Positions 1 to 11,357 of a stretch of 37,500 bases of DNA are shown here, piece by piece. Under the pieces are notes generated by a model. It did not search any database. It saw nothing but the letters and a program-made list of their open reading frames with translations, and was not told where the DNA came from. This DNA comes from Cryptomeria japonica (Eukaryota; Streptophyta; Pinopsida; Cupressales; Cupressaceae). The position numbers and the translations under genes were made by a program. The DNA is taken from positions 522,909,637 to 522,947,136 of the forward strand of contig NC_081414.1 of the NCBI RefSeq assembly GCF_030272615.1. The letters run 5' to 3'. The stretch's first letter is position 1. Each line of letters begins with the position of its first letter.

Positions 1-1230
1 AATTAACATCTTCCACTAATATGACCCCCTCATTAGCTAACAAATCGGCTACCCTATTACTTTCCCTAAAGGTATGGGTAATAACCACACTATCACAAGA
101 ATATAACTTTTTTTTTGCCTTATCAATGATATTTTGGATATTCCAAGAAGGGGAACTAATACCTTTAATAACCTGAATTATATTAAGGGAATCCCCCTCC
201 AGCCAAATTATTTTAAAATTGAAACCTTGAGCAAGCTGAAGACATTTTAACATTGCCAGAGCTTCTGCAACATGGTTGTTTTGAATTCCAAAGGGAGAAG
301 CAATCACATCAACACAAAATCTGTGAGAATTTCTGATAACACCTCCCCCACCAACATTACCCAGATTTTCTTTAGCCGCACCATCAATGTTCACCTTCAC
401 CCAATCATGAGGAGGGAACCTCCAAACCACATTATCTCTTCTCCTCTTTAGATCAAACTTCCAAACCTTATTCAATAATTTCCATTCTGTAAGAATCCTT
501 TTATCATTATCATTCATATCAATATAACTACACTGCTTGTTTCTTTTTGTGAATGGTGTTGATGTTTTCTTTAATATCCCTAAAAATCTTTTCAAAGACC
601 ACCTGAGAAGAACACTTAGTATCCCTAAAAATTCTATTGTTTCTCTCCTTCCAAATATGCCAACAGGTCATAGGAAGAAGAAAGGACCAAAGGGTCTTGA
701 TGATGGGAAGCTTGGTAGGGAAAATCCAATGCCAAAGGACTTCCTTAAAACTATTCTGCATAACCCAATAAACTTTCCATTGCATCCACACTTTACCCCA
801 TATTTCCTAGGTAAAAGAATAGTGAATGAACAAGTGATCCACAGACTCAACCTCTTTTTGACATAACTCACACCTATTAGGGATCATAAATCCTCTTCTG
901 ACCAGGTTATCAATAGTGAGAATCTTGTTATGAGTGGCAAGCCAAAAAACCATATTAACTTTAGGAATGAGGAATCTATTTCAAACTTAAATCCATATAG
1001 GGTTACAAGCCTGAGTTGATATATTTTTGTAAGAAGAAGCAACAGTAAAAGTACCCCTAGGATTAATCTTCCATAAGAAGACATCATCTGAGTCTTTGTT
1101 GACAGAAAAGGACAACAAATCATGTTGGAGCGAAGAGAATCCAACATACGTCATCAAGTCTAGCCCATTTATTCTCCTCCCAATAATTATAGACCATAGA
1201 ACCAAACCTCCTTTTACAATCTTCAATGAT
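1..1230 (-). pseudogene. L1-type LINE ORF2, C-terminal part with RNase H, decayed
   Basis: Read on the minus strand, this is the 3' part of a plant L1-clade LINE ORF2. In order it shows a reverse-transcriptase-distal segment (about 1226-990, ending in a G-F/T-x-V-A-S-S-Y-K type motif), a zinc-binding segment with CELC and VDHLFIH (about 890-820), a W-x-x-W-K-E-R-N-N motif (about 655) and an RNase H domain (about 400 to 1). All four RNase H acidic residues are visible: Asp codon 383-385 (NIDGAA), Glu 263-265 (AEALA), Asp 191-193 (EGDS) and Asp 44-46 (VADLLAN). The frame is broken by stops near 988-985, by a TAG in the zinc-binding segment near 810 and by a frameshift near 535, so no full protein can be made. 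The RNase H part is open to the window edge, so the element continues to the left. It is 5'-truncated where gypsy-1 sequence begins, near 1230; that boundary is uncertain by tens of bases. Confidence 0.85.
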
Positions 1231-1398
1231 ATGGCTGCAATCCTGGTTGTGTTGACTTATTAGATAAGATAAATTGGGATTATTCTTTTATTCAACCTGA
1301 TCATATTTGTGTGCATGGCTTTGATAATGTTCCCAGAGAGTCACTTGGTATAGTCATATTATCTATTAAAGTAGGGCTCGTGACTTTTCCTACTCCTA
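1231..1398 (+). pseudogene. Ty3/gypsy 'gypsy-1' protease-region fragment (left half)
   Basis: A plus-strand frame (codons in phase with 1287) reads through HGFDNVPRESLGIV and TFPTPI, which resembles the segment just upstream of the LLGRPW motif in plant Ty3/gypsy protease regions. The frame stops being meaningful at 1399, where the LTR of the nested element starts, and continues in phase from 21519 with HVMSNHLNYNLLLVRPW. That in-phase continuation, after discounting one copy of the TCCTA duplication, is the main evidence that 1399-21513 is an insertion. No active-site Asp-Ser/Thr-Gly is visible in this short piece. Upstream gag is absent because LINE sequence abuts it. Confidence 0.7.
1394..1398. 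repeat. Target-site duplication TCCTA, left copy
   Basis: TCCTA lies directly before the LTR start at 1399 and recurs at 21514-21518 directly after the far LTR end at 21513. Five bases is the usual duplication length for Ty1/copia and Ty3/gypsy integrases. Confidence 0.8.
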
Positions 1399-2354
1399 TT
1401 TTGGAAACCAATAACACTAAGAGGGGGGGTGAATCAATGTTATACTAGAATAGTAAATTTTAGCCTTATTAAAATACGCATACACCAACCAGTATACCGG
1501 TATAAACAAAATTGAAAAAAGCAAAGCAATTAATAAGCCAATCACATAAATGAGAATCATAACACACAAATTTATTTGTGGAAAACCTCAAAGAGGAAAA
1601 ACCACGGTGGGATTTGTGACCCACAATATCAATCCACTAGCCATATGAAGAGATATTACAAAATATGAGGGGCTTGCACTTGCAAGAAGGCTTATAGACT
1701 AGAGCACACTGCTCAAACACAATAGGAGCCTCACTGACAACATAAAATTCTAGACTACAATCCAGAGAAGTGTGAATTGCTAAGATAGCATCTTATATGC
1801 CAGAATACAATTATGATTTAAGCTCTATCTATTCCGGCCTGGATCCCTAAAACCGTTACCGGAATAACCCTTACAATAATTTCCTCACATACATGATCTC
1901 TTTGATAAATCTCACATCATATTACATCCACATATCCATATATGTCTCTTATATATATATATATATATATCTTACTAAAATGATCTATAAAATTGTCCTA
2001 TATACCCTATACAAATTTTGTATGCCTTATGTTGGCTTACAAAGATATATACAATATCAAATTACATGTCAGCCATATAACATAAATGCATAAACATTAA
2101 AATCAATTGCTGATGCCGGATCCAAGATATGTCAGCCTCCAATACCGATAGCCTTTACTAAACCATGTCGGCCTGCATTGTCGGTGACCAAAGAAATCCT
2201 CTTGTCCTATTGGTGTCGGTGCTGGTGCCAGTGTAGTATCTGTAAAGTGCCTGTTAGTACATCATAAGATCAAAACATGAAGCCGGAACACAAAATAATG
2301 TTTCCATCAATGACAACATAGAGAAACCAACCAATAGAGTGTCAATTGTAAACG
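1399..2354 (-). repeat. 3' LTR of the non-autonomous element (copy A)
   Basis: It is collinear with 7355-7999 plus 21252-21513: both contain TGGAAACC-like starts, the AATAGTAAATTTTAGCC block, an ACATACATGATCTC-like block, an AT run and the ACCAATAGAGTGTCA block near the end. The left terminus reads TTTTGGAAACC where copy B has TGTTAGAAACC, and the right terminus ends AACG where copy B ends AACA, so both canonical ends are mutated here. It includes a perfect 12-bp palindrome TATACCGGTATA (1493-1504) and many CCGG/CGGTG words, and an (AT) run at about 1951-1968. Palindromic CG-containing motifs are reported for Sirevirus LTRs. Copies A and B differ at many sites by eye, more than the two chromovirus LTRs do outside their large indels. 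Confidence 0.85.
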
Positions 2355-2526
2355 ATCTCCCCCTTTGGCATTGATGGCAACACTCATGTGAAAAATGGTC
2401 AATGTTTCATCTGTCGGTATCATCCTGCCCTGCTCCCCCTAAGTTGAATATACAAAATACTCCAAAACTCCCCCTAATGTATACATCTCTTCTATTCTTT
2501 TTCACATCTATACTAGTCCCCCTTTG
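2355..2526 (-). promoter_or_regulatory. Reiterated polypurine tracts (minus-strand plus-strand-primer sites)
   Basis: On the minus strand AGGGGGAG occurs at 2357-2364, 2433-2440 and 2468-2475, and a related AAAGGGGGAC at 2516-2526. The first abuts the 3' LTR boundary at 2354 and would prime plus-strand DNA synthesis. Repeated polypurine tracts beside the 3' LTR are described for Sireviruses. Apart from these, 2355-2597 contains no recognisable coding sequence. Confidence 0.7.
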
Positions 2527-2597
2527 AAATCAATGCCATTAAAAATAAAAGAATGTCAAAGAATGAGAACTGTACAATGAATATCCCAAAAAATGTC

Positions 2598-5500
2598 TTA
2601 CCGGAGCTTGACCAACTTCAAAATTTTTAGATAAGCCTTCTCCACTAACTCCACATAAGTATCCCAACCAATTTTGAATGTGTCAAAAATAGATACAAGT
2701 CCACTCAGTAAATGTGCAAAAGACTCTTTTTCATTTACCTTTGCCGGTGTGGGCTTTTCCACCATATCCATGCATTCTTTCTTGTGTACATAGAGTGAGT
2801 CCAATCGGGACTCACCAAACCTCTCAAACTTCTGGATCTTCTAGTTATTTTGTCTCTCTCCTTCTCAAGAGAAGAAATTTGGTTCTCCAAAGTTAGAATT
2901 TGACCATCAATTGATGTAGTCAATGAAATCAAACCATCAAAAGAGTTAGCTATACTTACAATTTTCTCCTGAATCTCCTTTATCTTTTTATCTACATTAG
3001 TTGTAAGTATTTTAGTATTACAACATGCCCTATATATATTTGTACATTGTTTCAAAGAATTTTCTATTAGGGTTAGCTTCTCCTTAATCTTTTTCTTCTC
3101 AGTTTTGATTATCTGATCAAAAGCAGCTCTCGTAGCCTGAGTAAATCTTTCTAGTGCTTGTCGATTTGAGATTTTTTGTAAGGATTGAAAGTACTTTGAG
3201 ATATGCTCAGTGATTACCTTAAGCTTGTTGGATGGGCTCGCTTCATTTTCAATCTTACACTCCAGGACAGTCAGTGTAAAACAATGATTAATTGATCTAT
3301 AATCCCTTTATATGTGGATCCCTCCTTCATCAGTTTTTGAGCAACCATCATCATCAATTTAGTGGGGCTCATCTCTGTGATGTTTTTCTTCTCTACCTGA
3401 GAAGTGTCAATTGTCAATAATGATGGACCAACACCGGGTTCCCTATCAGATTCCCCTGTTTTCTCCTATGATGTTTTATCCTTTATAACCTCCTCACATA
3501 CATTAGTGGCTTCGCCACTTGGTGTATCCTGTGTAACTGGTGGTTCCTATGTAGGAATAGTAACCTTAACATATACATTTGTATCCGGAGGACAATTGTC
3601 CTCAATATTAGTATCATGTACAATGTTAGCTTGTTCATTCTCTATATTAGCTGGTATGTCAATATTTTTCTGTACATCTATATTTACCAATGGCTCAATT
3701 TTCACTATCTTAATATTTTTCAAAACTGAGGGTGAAGTACCCATAATCCCCTTTCCTTTTCCTTCAACTGATGTATCTTTTGTGTCTATCTTGGTTTTTG
3801 GTGAAGTAAAGAATCCTCTGTTTTCTCCCAAAAATTTAACCCATGCCTTTTGAGTCTCTTTTATTATTTAATTTACTCCCCTAGCATCAGACTAGTTATC
3901 CTATGCTTGGTAATGAAAATTTTTATGTCAACTGCCTCAAGTGTCTTTTCCATTTCATCTGGAGCTATAGTAACACGGATAGATAATAAATTTTGAATTT
4001 TAATGTGTTTATCCTCTTGCATAGCTAATAATCTTCTAGCATCTAACATGTTATATAACTCAGCTGGTATTTGATTTTCTATTTCAATTAAGGCTTTCTT
4101 ATAAATGTCCAAGTATAATAGGACTACTTCCTCTACCTCTCTCTATTCATCATCGTCTAAGTTATCATAATAAAATTGAACATTCTTCAACATGCCATCT
4201 CTAGTAATTTCATCTACTATTTCTACACAAGTTTTAGGTGGTATGATAGTCACATTACCAGTTTCAATCTCTAAGTCAATGTCACTCTTCTTCTTCTTCT
4301 TTGCAATACTGGATGCAGTTGCAGGTGTAGCTTTAGGTGCTTTCCTTTGTGCCAGTAGCTTGATTGTGACCTTCCTAACTGGTTGCTTCTTAGCTTCTAC
4401 CTTTGTTTCCTTTGGTTTCTTCCTAACAACCCTTTTAAATGCTAACGATGTGTCATCCTATGATTCTGATTCTATAGTAAAAGGTTCAATATGAACTTCT
4501 GGATCCTTCCACTTTCTACCTTTCTCTGGGACAACATCAATTAGTGCTTTGATGTCCTTTGAGACCTTCTGCACAAATTTGCTTGCTTTTCCTTCTTGTT
4601 TCTCTCTTTTCTTCCAGTTGAACTTTGTTTCAACCTCATGAGTTTTTAGTTGTGTTGTACCACAGGGTTTCTCTGACTTATCAATTGGTGCATCAATTAG
4701 CAATTTTGCATAGGCATCAAGAATTTGTGCATCTACCTCATAGCCCATTTCTTCAATCCAGATCCTTTGGGGCTTAACTGCTTCCATGAGTGTCTCATCA
4801 TTCTTTACCATGAAGCATATGTCGGTAGAATATTTTTCTATAATATGCTCAGGTACCCTTACCCTAGACCTCATATATTTTTGAAATGCCTTAAAATACC
4901 CCCATACCTTATCATCTCTCTGGCTTCCTAATATAACAATTGACTGTTTCAATTGTCTTCCTATTGGGATGTCAAAAGCCCATTGCTTCTTGCCAGAACT
5001 GAGTGAATCATTCAGAAAATATAACATTAGAAAAACTAACAAATTCCCATACCAGAATGAGCCCTTCTTCTCACCCTTGATCTTTCCTAGATTTAAATAA
5101 CTCATCAAGCATCCAACTGGATAGATCTAATTTTACATTTTCTCTCATTATTTTGTATGCAGCCAAAATGCATGAACTGGAAACTGAATTCAGTGGGTTT
5201 GACTAAGTTACCTTGTACCCAATGATCATGCTACTAAATTTGATGTCGGTGTCGGTGATAGTGCTCACCTTCATGGATCTTTTATCAGATGTTGCACCGG
5301 TGATCTTCCTCACAAAATCATTTGAAACCTTCTTGTTTGGATGTTGCCCAATTCATGGTAAACTGGTGATTTCTCGGATGGCTTCCTTGGTGATTTTGTA
5401 GGGTCTATTCAACCATATAAAATCCCCATGTACTCTACTCAACACATATCTGATTATCTCATCCTTGAACTCTGGAATATCCAGAATGTCTGTAAACCCT

Positions 5501-5793
5501 AGTTCTTCAATATGTTTGTATGTCAGTTTGATCTTTCTAGATTCTCCCATTAGCTCACTCATATACTTGCCCTTAATCTCTGAAGTTCCTAATTCCTCGA
5601 TGTGACAATGAATATATGCCCTAACATCCTCTACATACAGAACTCCCTCTAGAACGCGAGAGAATGCACCAACTGAATCTTCCAGTGTAGCCACATGTGG
5701 ATACTACTTGAGAATTGGCTTGGGGCAGTCCTTAACCTCTACAACAGTTGATTTTGCAACAAAAATAGGAATAAAAGATGATCCCAATTCCAT
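2598..5793 (-). pseudogene. Second long ORF of the non-autonomous element, function unknown
   Basis: A minus-strand frame starts at ATG 5793-5791 (MELGSSFIP) and can be followed to about 2600 through several frames, giving roughly 1,060 residues if breaks are ignored. Visible pieces: 5793-5353 (TAG at 5706-5704), about 5352-5100, 5108-4458, 4457-3880, 3831-3547, 3055-2735 and 2804-2598 (stop 2598-2600). The N-terminal half looks globular, with a LNRPYKITKEAIREI motif and an SSCILAAYKIM helix. The middle is Lys-rich (RKKPKETKVEAKKQ-like, about 4430-4370) and probably basic and disordered. Near 2990-2830 there is a coiled-coil-like SSLEKERDKI segment. The layout recalls plant retroelement envelope-like or 'putative plant transposon protein' domains, which are often flanked by LTR ends, but this is a resemblance only. 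It sits between gag and the polypurine tracts, the place of the envelope-like gene in Sireviruses. Frameshifts occur near 5100 and in the 3' third. Confidence 0.6.
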
Positions 5794-6165
5794 GTTTAAA
5801 GATAAATACCTCTTGATCATTCTCAGTGAAAACCTTCAACAAATTCTTCCAAACGCCGATGAAATCGCTCAAGAAGAAATCTGATGGCCTTAAATTACCT
5901 TTGATCGCACTTAGTTTCTCTAAATCACTTTGAAATCACTCTGAATGTAGGGTGATTGAAATTGAAGTATCTTCAACCTTTTAACCATCGAGAAAAACTC
6001 TAATCTTCTATTGACATAAATGACTGCCGGTGAAAGATACCGAATCTTGCTCAGAACATATTCATGCTAGATAATTCTCTCCAATATCTGGAACATTTTC
6101 TAGAACCTCTTCCCGGGGCATATGCAACATCTTTATGAAATTTTCCTACCCCTAAGGCATCTGCC
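5794..6165 (-). other. Spacer between gag-like region and second ORF
   Basis: About 370 bases separate the gag-like knuckle region from the ATG of the second ORF. No motif of protease, integrase or reverse transcriptase is visible in any frame, and minus-strand frames contain repeated stops. It may be untranslated spacer or the eroded C-terminus of gag. Confidence 0.5.
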
Positions 6166-7337
6166 TCAGATATCAGATGAGCTTCCTGTCGCTACAGGAG
6201 CAACCTCTTCTGCCAGATAAGTAACTGGTACATTCCCATCTGATGTTTGTTCTTCAATCTTCCTAACCCATCTCTGAGTATGATCTCGCCAAATTTCACT
6301 AACCTTCTCTTTTCCTTTCTTATTTGATCCTCCATTGCTAACCAGTGAATTTCTTCTTCTACAGACCTTAGCAATATTTCCAACCTCATTACATGCATAA
6401 CATGTAACATTGTTCTTTTGAATTGCTTTGCTAAAACTGGTGAAATTGCTTGACTTGCATTGATTAGCCATATGTCCAAATTTTCTGCATGCATAGCATT
6501 TTACATTCATTTTGTAGTCTTCTATCTTATGACCAAACTTACTGCATTTAGAATATTTACCAGGAGTAGAATTAGGGTTCTGATTTGCTCTGTTTCTACA
6601 TTGCCTAGCCATGTGACCAAATTTATTGTAAACAAAACATATACCATTGAATTTATAAGCATTAAATTGTCTTACTGGTGCCTTATGGTTTTGATCTTCA
6701 TTAACAATACTAGAACTTTGTCCTTATTCAAATCCAAGTCCACTGGAATCTCCAATCTGCCTCTATCTTTTCAACAACTCATCAAGTTGTGCTGAGCTGA
6801 TCTTGAATTTTTCTTTTTACTCACTTGCAGTAGTCAAATATTCTCTTAGTATTATCATTTGTCTCTCAAGCTCTTGTTCATTATGTTGGGATTGTACCAA
6901 ATCAGTTCTTAGCATATCATTTTCATGAACCAACCTACCACATTCTTCAAAATTGATCTTCAGGGATACAACAAGATTTTATTCCTTTTTCTTTCTATCC
7001 TCAATCTCCTTAGACATCCTCATAGTTATAATTTGCATTTCATCTTCATAACCATGTTTTCCTGACTCAATTTCTGACATTGTTCCTTAAGTGCATATTT
7101 CTCTTCATCATCTTGATTTTATAAAAGCTCCTTCCTTCTAGCTTGAATAGATGATAGCCTCTCTTGTAGGACAAGAATGAATTCCTTGGCACAATTCAAA
7201 TCATCTTGTAGCTTTAAGTTCTTCAACCTTTCAACATCATAATATTCAAGTGCCATCTCAAGTTGCTTCTCCAAAGCCATACTCATTGATTCTAGTTTTA
7301 GGATCTTCCTCAAACTGTTAAAATTCCTCTGAGGCAC
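6166..7337 (-). pseudogene. gag-like protein: coiled coil plus CCHC knuckles, decayed
   Basis: The minus-strand frame starts near 7337 (MPQRNFNSLRKILKLES), just after the primer-binding site. Its first 70 residues are rich in heptad-spaced Leu/Ile with Glu/Lys/Arg, a strong coiled coil. Frames break between about 7040 and 6640. From about 6640 the zinc-knuckle array reads in one frame: CFVYNKFGHMARQC (one Cys lost), a YSKCSKFGHKIEDYK remnant, an intact CYACRKFGHMANQC, and CYACNEVGNIAKVC (His replaced by Asn). A Lys-rich tail follows and ends at 6166. CX2CX4HX4C knuckles bind packaged RNA in retrotransposon capsids, and coiled-coil gags occur in Sireviruses. Only one of four knuckles keeps all ligands, so this copy is dead. 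Confidence 0.75.
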
Positions 7338-7340
7338 AAG

Positions 7341-7352
7341 GCTCTAATACCA
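7341..7352 (-). promoter_or_regulatory. Primer-binding site (tRNA-iMet type)
   Basis: The minus strand reads TGGTATTAGAGC, two bases inside the LTR boundary at 7355. It differs by one C-to-T change from TGGTATCAGAGC, the complement of the plant initiator Met tRNA 3' end. This fixes the minus orientation of the element. Confidence 0.85.
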
Positions 7353-7354
7353 AT

Positions 7355-7886
7355 TGTTAGAAACCAATAACATAGAGAGGGGGGGGCAAGGCGAATCAAT
7401 GTTATTCCAGAATAGTAAATTTTAGCCTTATTAAAACATGCATACACCAACCAATATATCAGTATAAACAAAATTCAAAGAAGTAAAGAAACTAATAAGT
7501 CAATCACATAAATGAGAATCATAACAAACAAATTTATACGTGGAAAAACTCAAAGAGGAAAAACCATGGTATCAATCCACTGGCCATGCGAAGAGATATT
7601 AAAAAATATGAGCGGCTTGCACTTGCAGGAAGGCTTACAACCTAGAGAAAACTGCTTAAACACAATAGGAGCCTCACTGACTACATAAAATTCCAGACTA
7701 CAATCTGGAGAAGTGTGAACTACTAAGATAGATCCTCTATGCCAGAATATAGTTCTGTTTTCAGATCTGTCTGTTCTGGTCTGAGTGCCTAAACCCTTTA
7801 TCGGAATAACCCTTACAATAATTTCCTCTCATACATGATCTCTCTGATAAATATTGCATCATATTACATTCACATATCCATATATG

Positions 7887-7920
<34 letters not shown>

Positions 7921-7999
7921 TACTAAAATTATCTATCAAATTGTCGTATATATCCTATACAAATTTTATATGCCTTATGTCGGCTTACAAAGATATATA
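7355..7999 (-). repeat. 5' LTR of the non-autonomous element (copy B), proximal part
   Basis: It starts TGTTAGAAACCAATAAC and is collinear with copy A at 1399-2045. It includes an (AT) run at about 7890-7919. It is cut at 7999 by the chromovirus-like element; the last five bases, ATATA (7995-7999), are the left target-site copy. Confidence 0.85.
7995..7999. repeat. Target-site duplication ATATA of the chromovirus-like element, left copy
   Basis: ATATA precedes the LTR start TGTGAGGCCC at 8000 and recurs at 21247-21251 after the LTR end GGGCATGACA at 21246. The undisturbed LTR copy A reads AAAGATATATACAATATC at the same site, consistent with a single ATATA target. Confidence 0.85.
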
Positions 8000-10912
8000 T
8001 GTGAGGCCCTACCCTGACTCATCCTGACATTTCTGTTATTTTCATGATGAGACTATTATGGATGCTTTATTTTTTTTATGCATTATGGATTTAGAACTTA
8101 TATGATTCCATGATTTGGATAACATTGACGTATATTGATGCTTCCTTTTTATGCATTATGGAAATGAAACTTTATATGATGCTCGAATAGAATTACCTTG
8201 AGATGATGTATGTCATTATTGGATTTGTAGGACTTCATTATGATGATAGAAATAGGAGGCTTATAATATGAATGGATCAGTTTTGAGGATTATGATAATT
8301 GCTTATGTGGATCAATTGGGATATATGAGATATTGATTTATTACTGTCAATTGTATGAGTGTTTGATGTGTATTCAAATTCATGTGTTTAATAATATATT
8401 TGTGGTTATTTGGAATTACTAATGTGTAAATTGAGATGCGCAGGAAAATTATCCATGTGACCATGGATATAATATGGAGAACCAAACCTAGACCTATGTA
8501 TGTTTGTAAAGCCAGGCATTGTCTATTTGGAGAGACAACACCCCGTTTGTTTCATATTTTATTTGTGAAAGTAAATGATGCATATGTTAAATTGATTTTA
8601 TTAATTTGTGTAATCCAACAAGAGACAAATTCCATGTGTGATTTTTATAATGTATTTTATTGTGTCACTTGACACGTGCCGATTAGTGTCATTGATTTTG
8701 ACTTGTCTCTTGGAGGGAGTTTGTTTCTACAAAATCCATTTTAAACATTTGAGTGTGATCCCAAATTTGCCTTGGGTAGGGAGTCTTGGGAGTGGTCAAC
8801 TCAGGTTTGACCCGTAGGTTAACTTCAGTTGGGTTTCTAAGGGGTCAAATGGACTCCTAGGGTTAGTTTTAGGGCTTTTCCAAAGGTCCAAAGGGTATAC
8901 CTATGGGTTAGGGGTATTTTTAAACATGTGACTACTTCCATGTGACTGTTTAGTCATCTCAAAAAGTGGTTTTTCCAAGGTGAGCGAAAATTCAACTTAG
9001 AAGGTTCCTCCTAGGATAGATAACCTTCCCTTTTGGTGTCAGACTCTCTTCCCCATCCTCTTTTACCTTTTCTCTTTCCAATTTTAGCAACATGTAAGAG
9101 GTTGGGAAGACCAACCAATGGGAACTCTCACTCTATCCAAGGGGTTGGGAAGAGTGAGAGAGGCCTTCTTAGGCAAGGATTAGGGACCTAGTGAGTTAAT
9201 CACCCACTCTCCATTGTTGGAGATCATGCAAATTTTGAAGAATAGTTGTAGGATAGAATTTTTGGCCAAGTGTTGGTGAAGAGATTGTGTGGATTTGGGC
9301 TGCTCATCCCCAACTAGATCTATCAAAACCTTTGGGCAGATTAAGGTTGGTTCTTACTCTCTTTTTGTGTATGTTGTATATGTATGTTTGAAGAAATGCT
9401 TGTATGAAGAAGTTGTTATATGTATTTTACTTTGTGGAAGAAAATGTAATTTTTCCCTTCGTTCCTTGTTATGCTTTTCTTGTATTGGGAGTGTCCAAGG
9501 CCTTCTACTCTTGGGAAAGTAGGATGGTCTTGGGGTGGAAGAAGTATGACAACCTTGGGTGAGAGGCTCTCCTTTATGGAGAGTAATCTCAAGTGTCATG
9601 TCCTTTGTGACCCTTGCTGCATGGCCTTGTGAATGCATTTGGGGGTCATAAGGAGAGATGATATGGCTTATATGCCTTTGGGGGGCATAAGGATGTGGGG
9701 ATGTATTTGTGTTGTATTTGGTTGCCATGAGGTGGCTTGAGATGTTCCATGCTTGTAGTCTCCCCAATGGTATTTGGTCCACTTCCACCCATGGAATATC
9801 ATCGCAAGTTGTGGTGAAGTGTAGCCTTGGTTGGGAAAATTGTTTGTTGTGTGTTTACCCCTTTGCTTGTTGTGGTTGTTTGTGTGTAACCCTTCTAGTG
9901 CTTGGTTTGCCAAGCTCGGGGGTGGCTTCTAGTAAGCCTAGGCTGGGAGGTGAGCACTCCATGGTCAAGCCTTATGTTTTATTTGCATGTTGTTTGGGAT
10001 GGGAAGGAAAAAAAAAAAAAGAAAGATATAACTTGCTGATTTTTACTTGAGTTGTAGAAAAGATTAGGGAAAAGAGAAGATGTATTTATGTTGCAGCTTT
10101 GTAAAGAAAAGCCAAATGTTGTATTTATTTTCCAAAAGCAAAGAAATGTATGTATTTTATTCTAAGTTCTTATTCAATGTAAGGGAGAGACTAGTAGGGT
10201 TTTCAAACCCATTTGTAATGTTATCTACATTGTATTCTAAATATGCTTAAAGAAATGCATTATTTTACTTAGTTATTTTTGTAAAAATGAAATGTATGAG
10301 TTTTATTAAGTCCTATAGTTACCAAAAATAAAGTTGTTGCGTTCATGTTATTTTTGAAATTTAAAGTTCTTTTATTCCCTCATGCAATAAAATTATGGGA
10401 ATGGGAAAAGCATGCATATAGACCTCTTGAGCTAAATACAAATACAATTTGTGTTAAATAGGTTTAATACATCTATTTTTAAGTTGATTTTAAATGTTTC
10501 TAGGCTATTGTAGTTGCTGGTAAAAATTACTGCATTCTGTCATTTTATCTATTGCAGAATATAGAATCTAGTTTATTTCATTCTGTCACTTATTTATTGC
10601 AGAAAATGTATTTAGAATTAAGAAGTCATCTATTTCCAAAGTTAGCATTAGATAAAAGAAAAAAAAAGGGAGTGGAATGCATTATTCTAAATCTACTAGC
10701 TTGCTATTTGTGATTTAATTAAAATGAAATAGTTGCAGATTGTCTTAAGCAATGAAAATATAGTATATTTCTAGAGCATTCTCATATATTTTAAAACTTA
10801 AAAAAAAAAAAATCTCCTCATCTATTTCATGCTGCTATTTTTCTTTATTAGTTTCCTGCATGATTTATAAAGTTGAAATAAAAAAATAAACAAACTGAAA
10901 GCTTAAGTTGTG

Positions 10913-11145
<233 letters not shown>

Positions 11146-11199
11146 TTTTTATGGGCTGTGAGTCATACCCCACCTACTAAGGGTTCCACGGAGCCCCTT

Positions 11200-11357
11200 G
11201 GCGGGCCAAGCCCCGTAGAGCCGCCGGTGGCACCGCTACAGGACGTGACCCGTAGGGGTGGCCTTGGCCACCACTACGAGCCGCGCCTCGCAGGAATGCC
11301 TCGGTTTCACTACGGGCGGCGACCCGCAGTGGCACCTCAGTGCCGCTGCGGGAGGCC
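11200..11357. repeat. GC-rich 36-bp minisatellite in 5' LTR
   Basis: Units start at 11272 (CACTACGAGCC) and 11308 (CACTACGGGCG), exactly 36 bp apart, with degenerate units upstream from about 11200. A hairpin GGTGGCC-TT-GGCCACC lies at 11257-11272. The block is strikingly GC- and CpG-rich compared with its AT-rich surroundings. The counterpart in the 3' LTR has units at 20272, 20308 and 20344. Confidence 0.8.

Noticed and set aside
537-866. Plus-strand open frame of 109 codons
   Set aside because: It is antisense to the LINE zinc-segment region, which has recognisable motifs on the minus strand.
3404-4494. Plus-strand open frames of 149 and 100 codons
   Set aside because: They are antisense shadows of the minus-strand second ORF, with Ser/Phe-rich composition expected from antisense of Lys/Glu-rich text.
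9289-10050. Open frames in the 5' LTR with near-identical partners at 18730-19608
   Set aside because: They are conserved only because the two LTRs are copies of each other; no protein motif is seen and the opposite strand is equally open.
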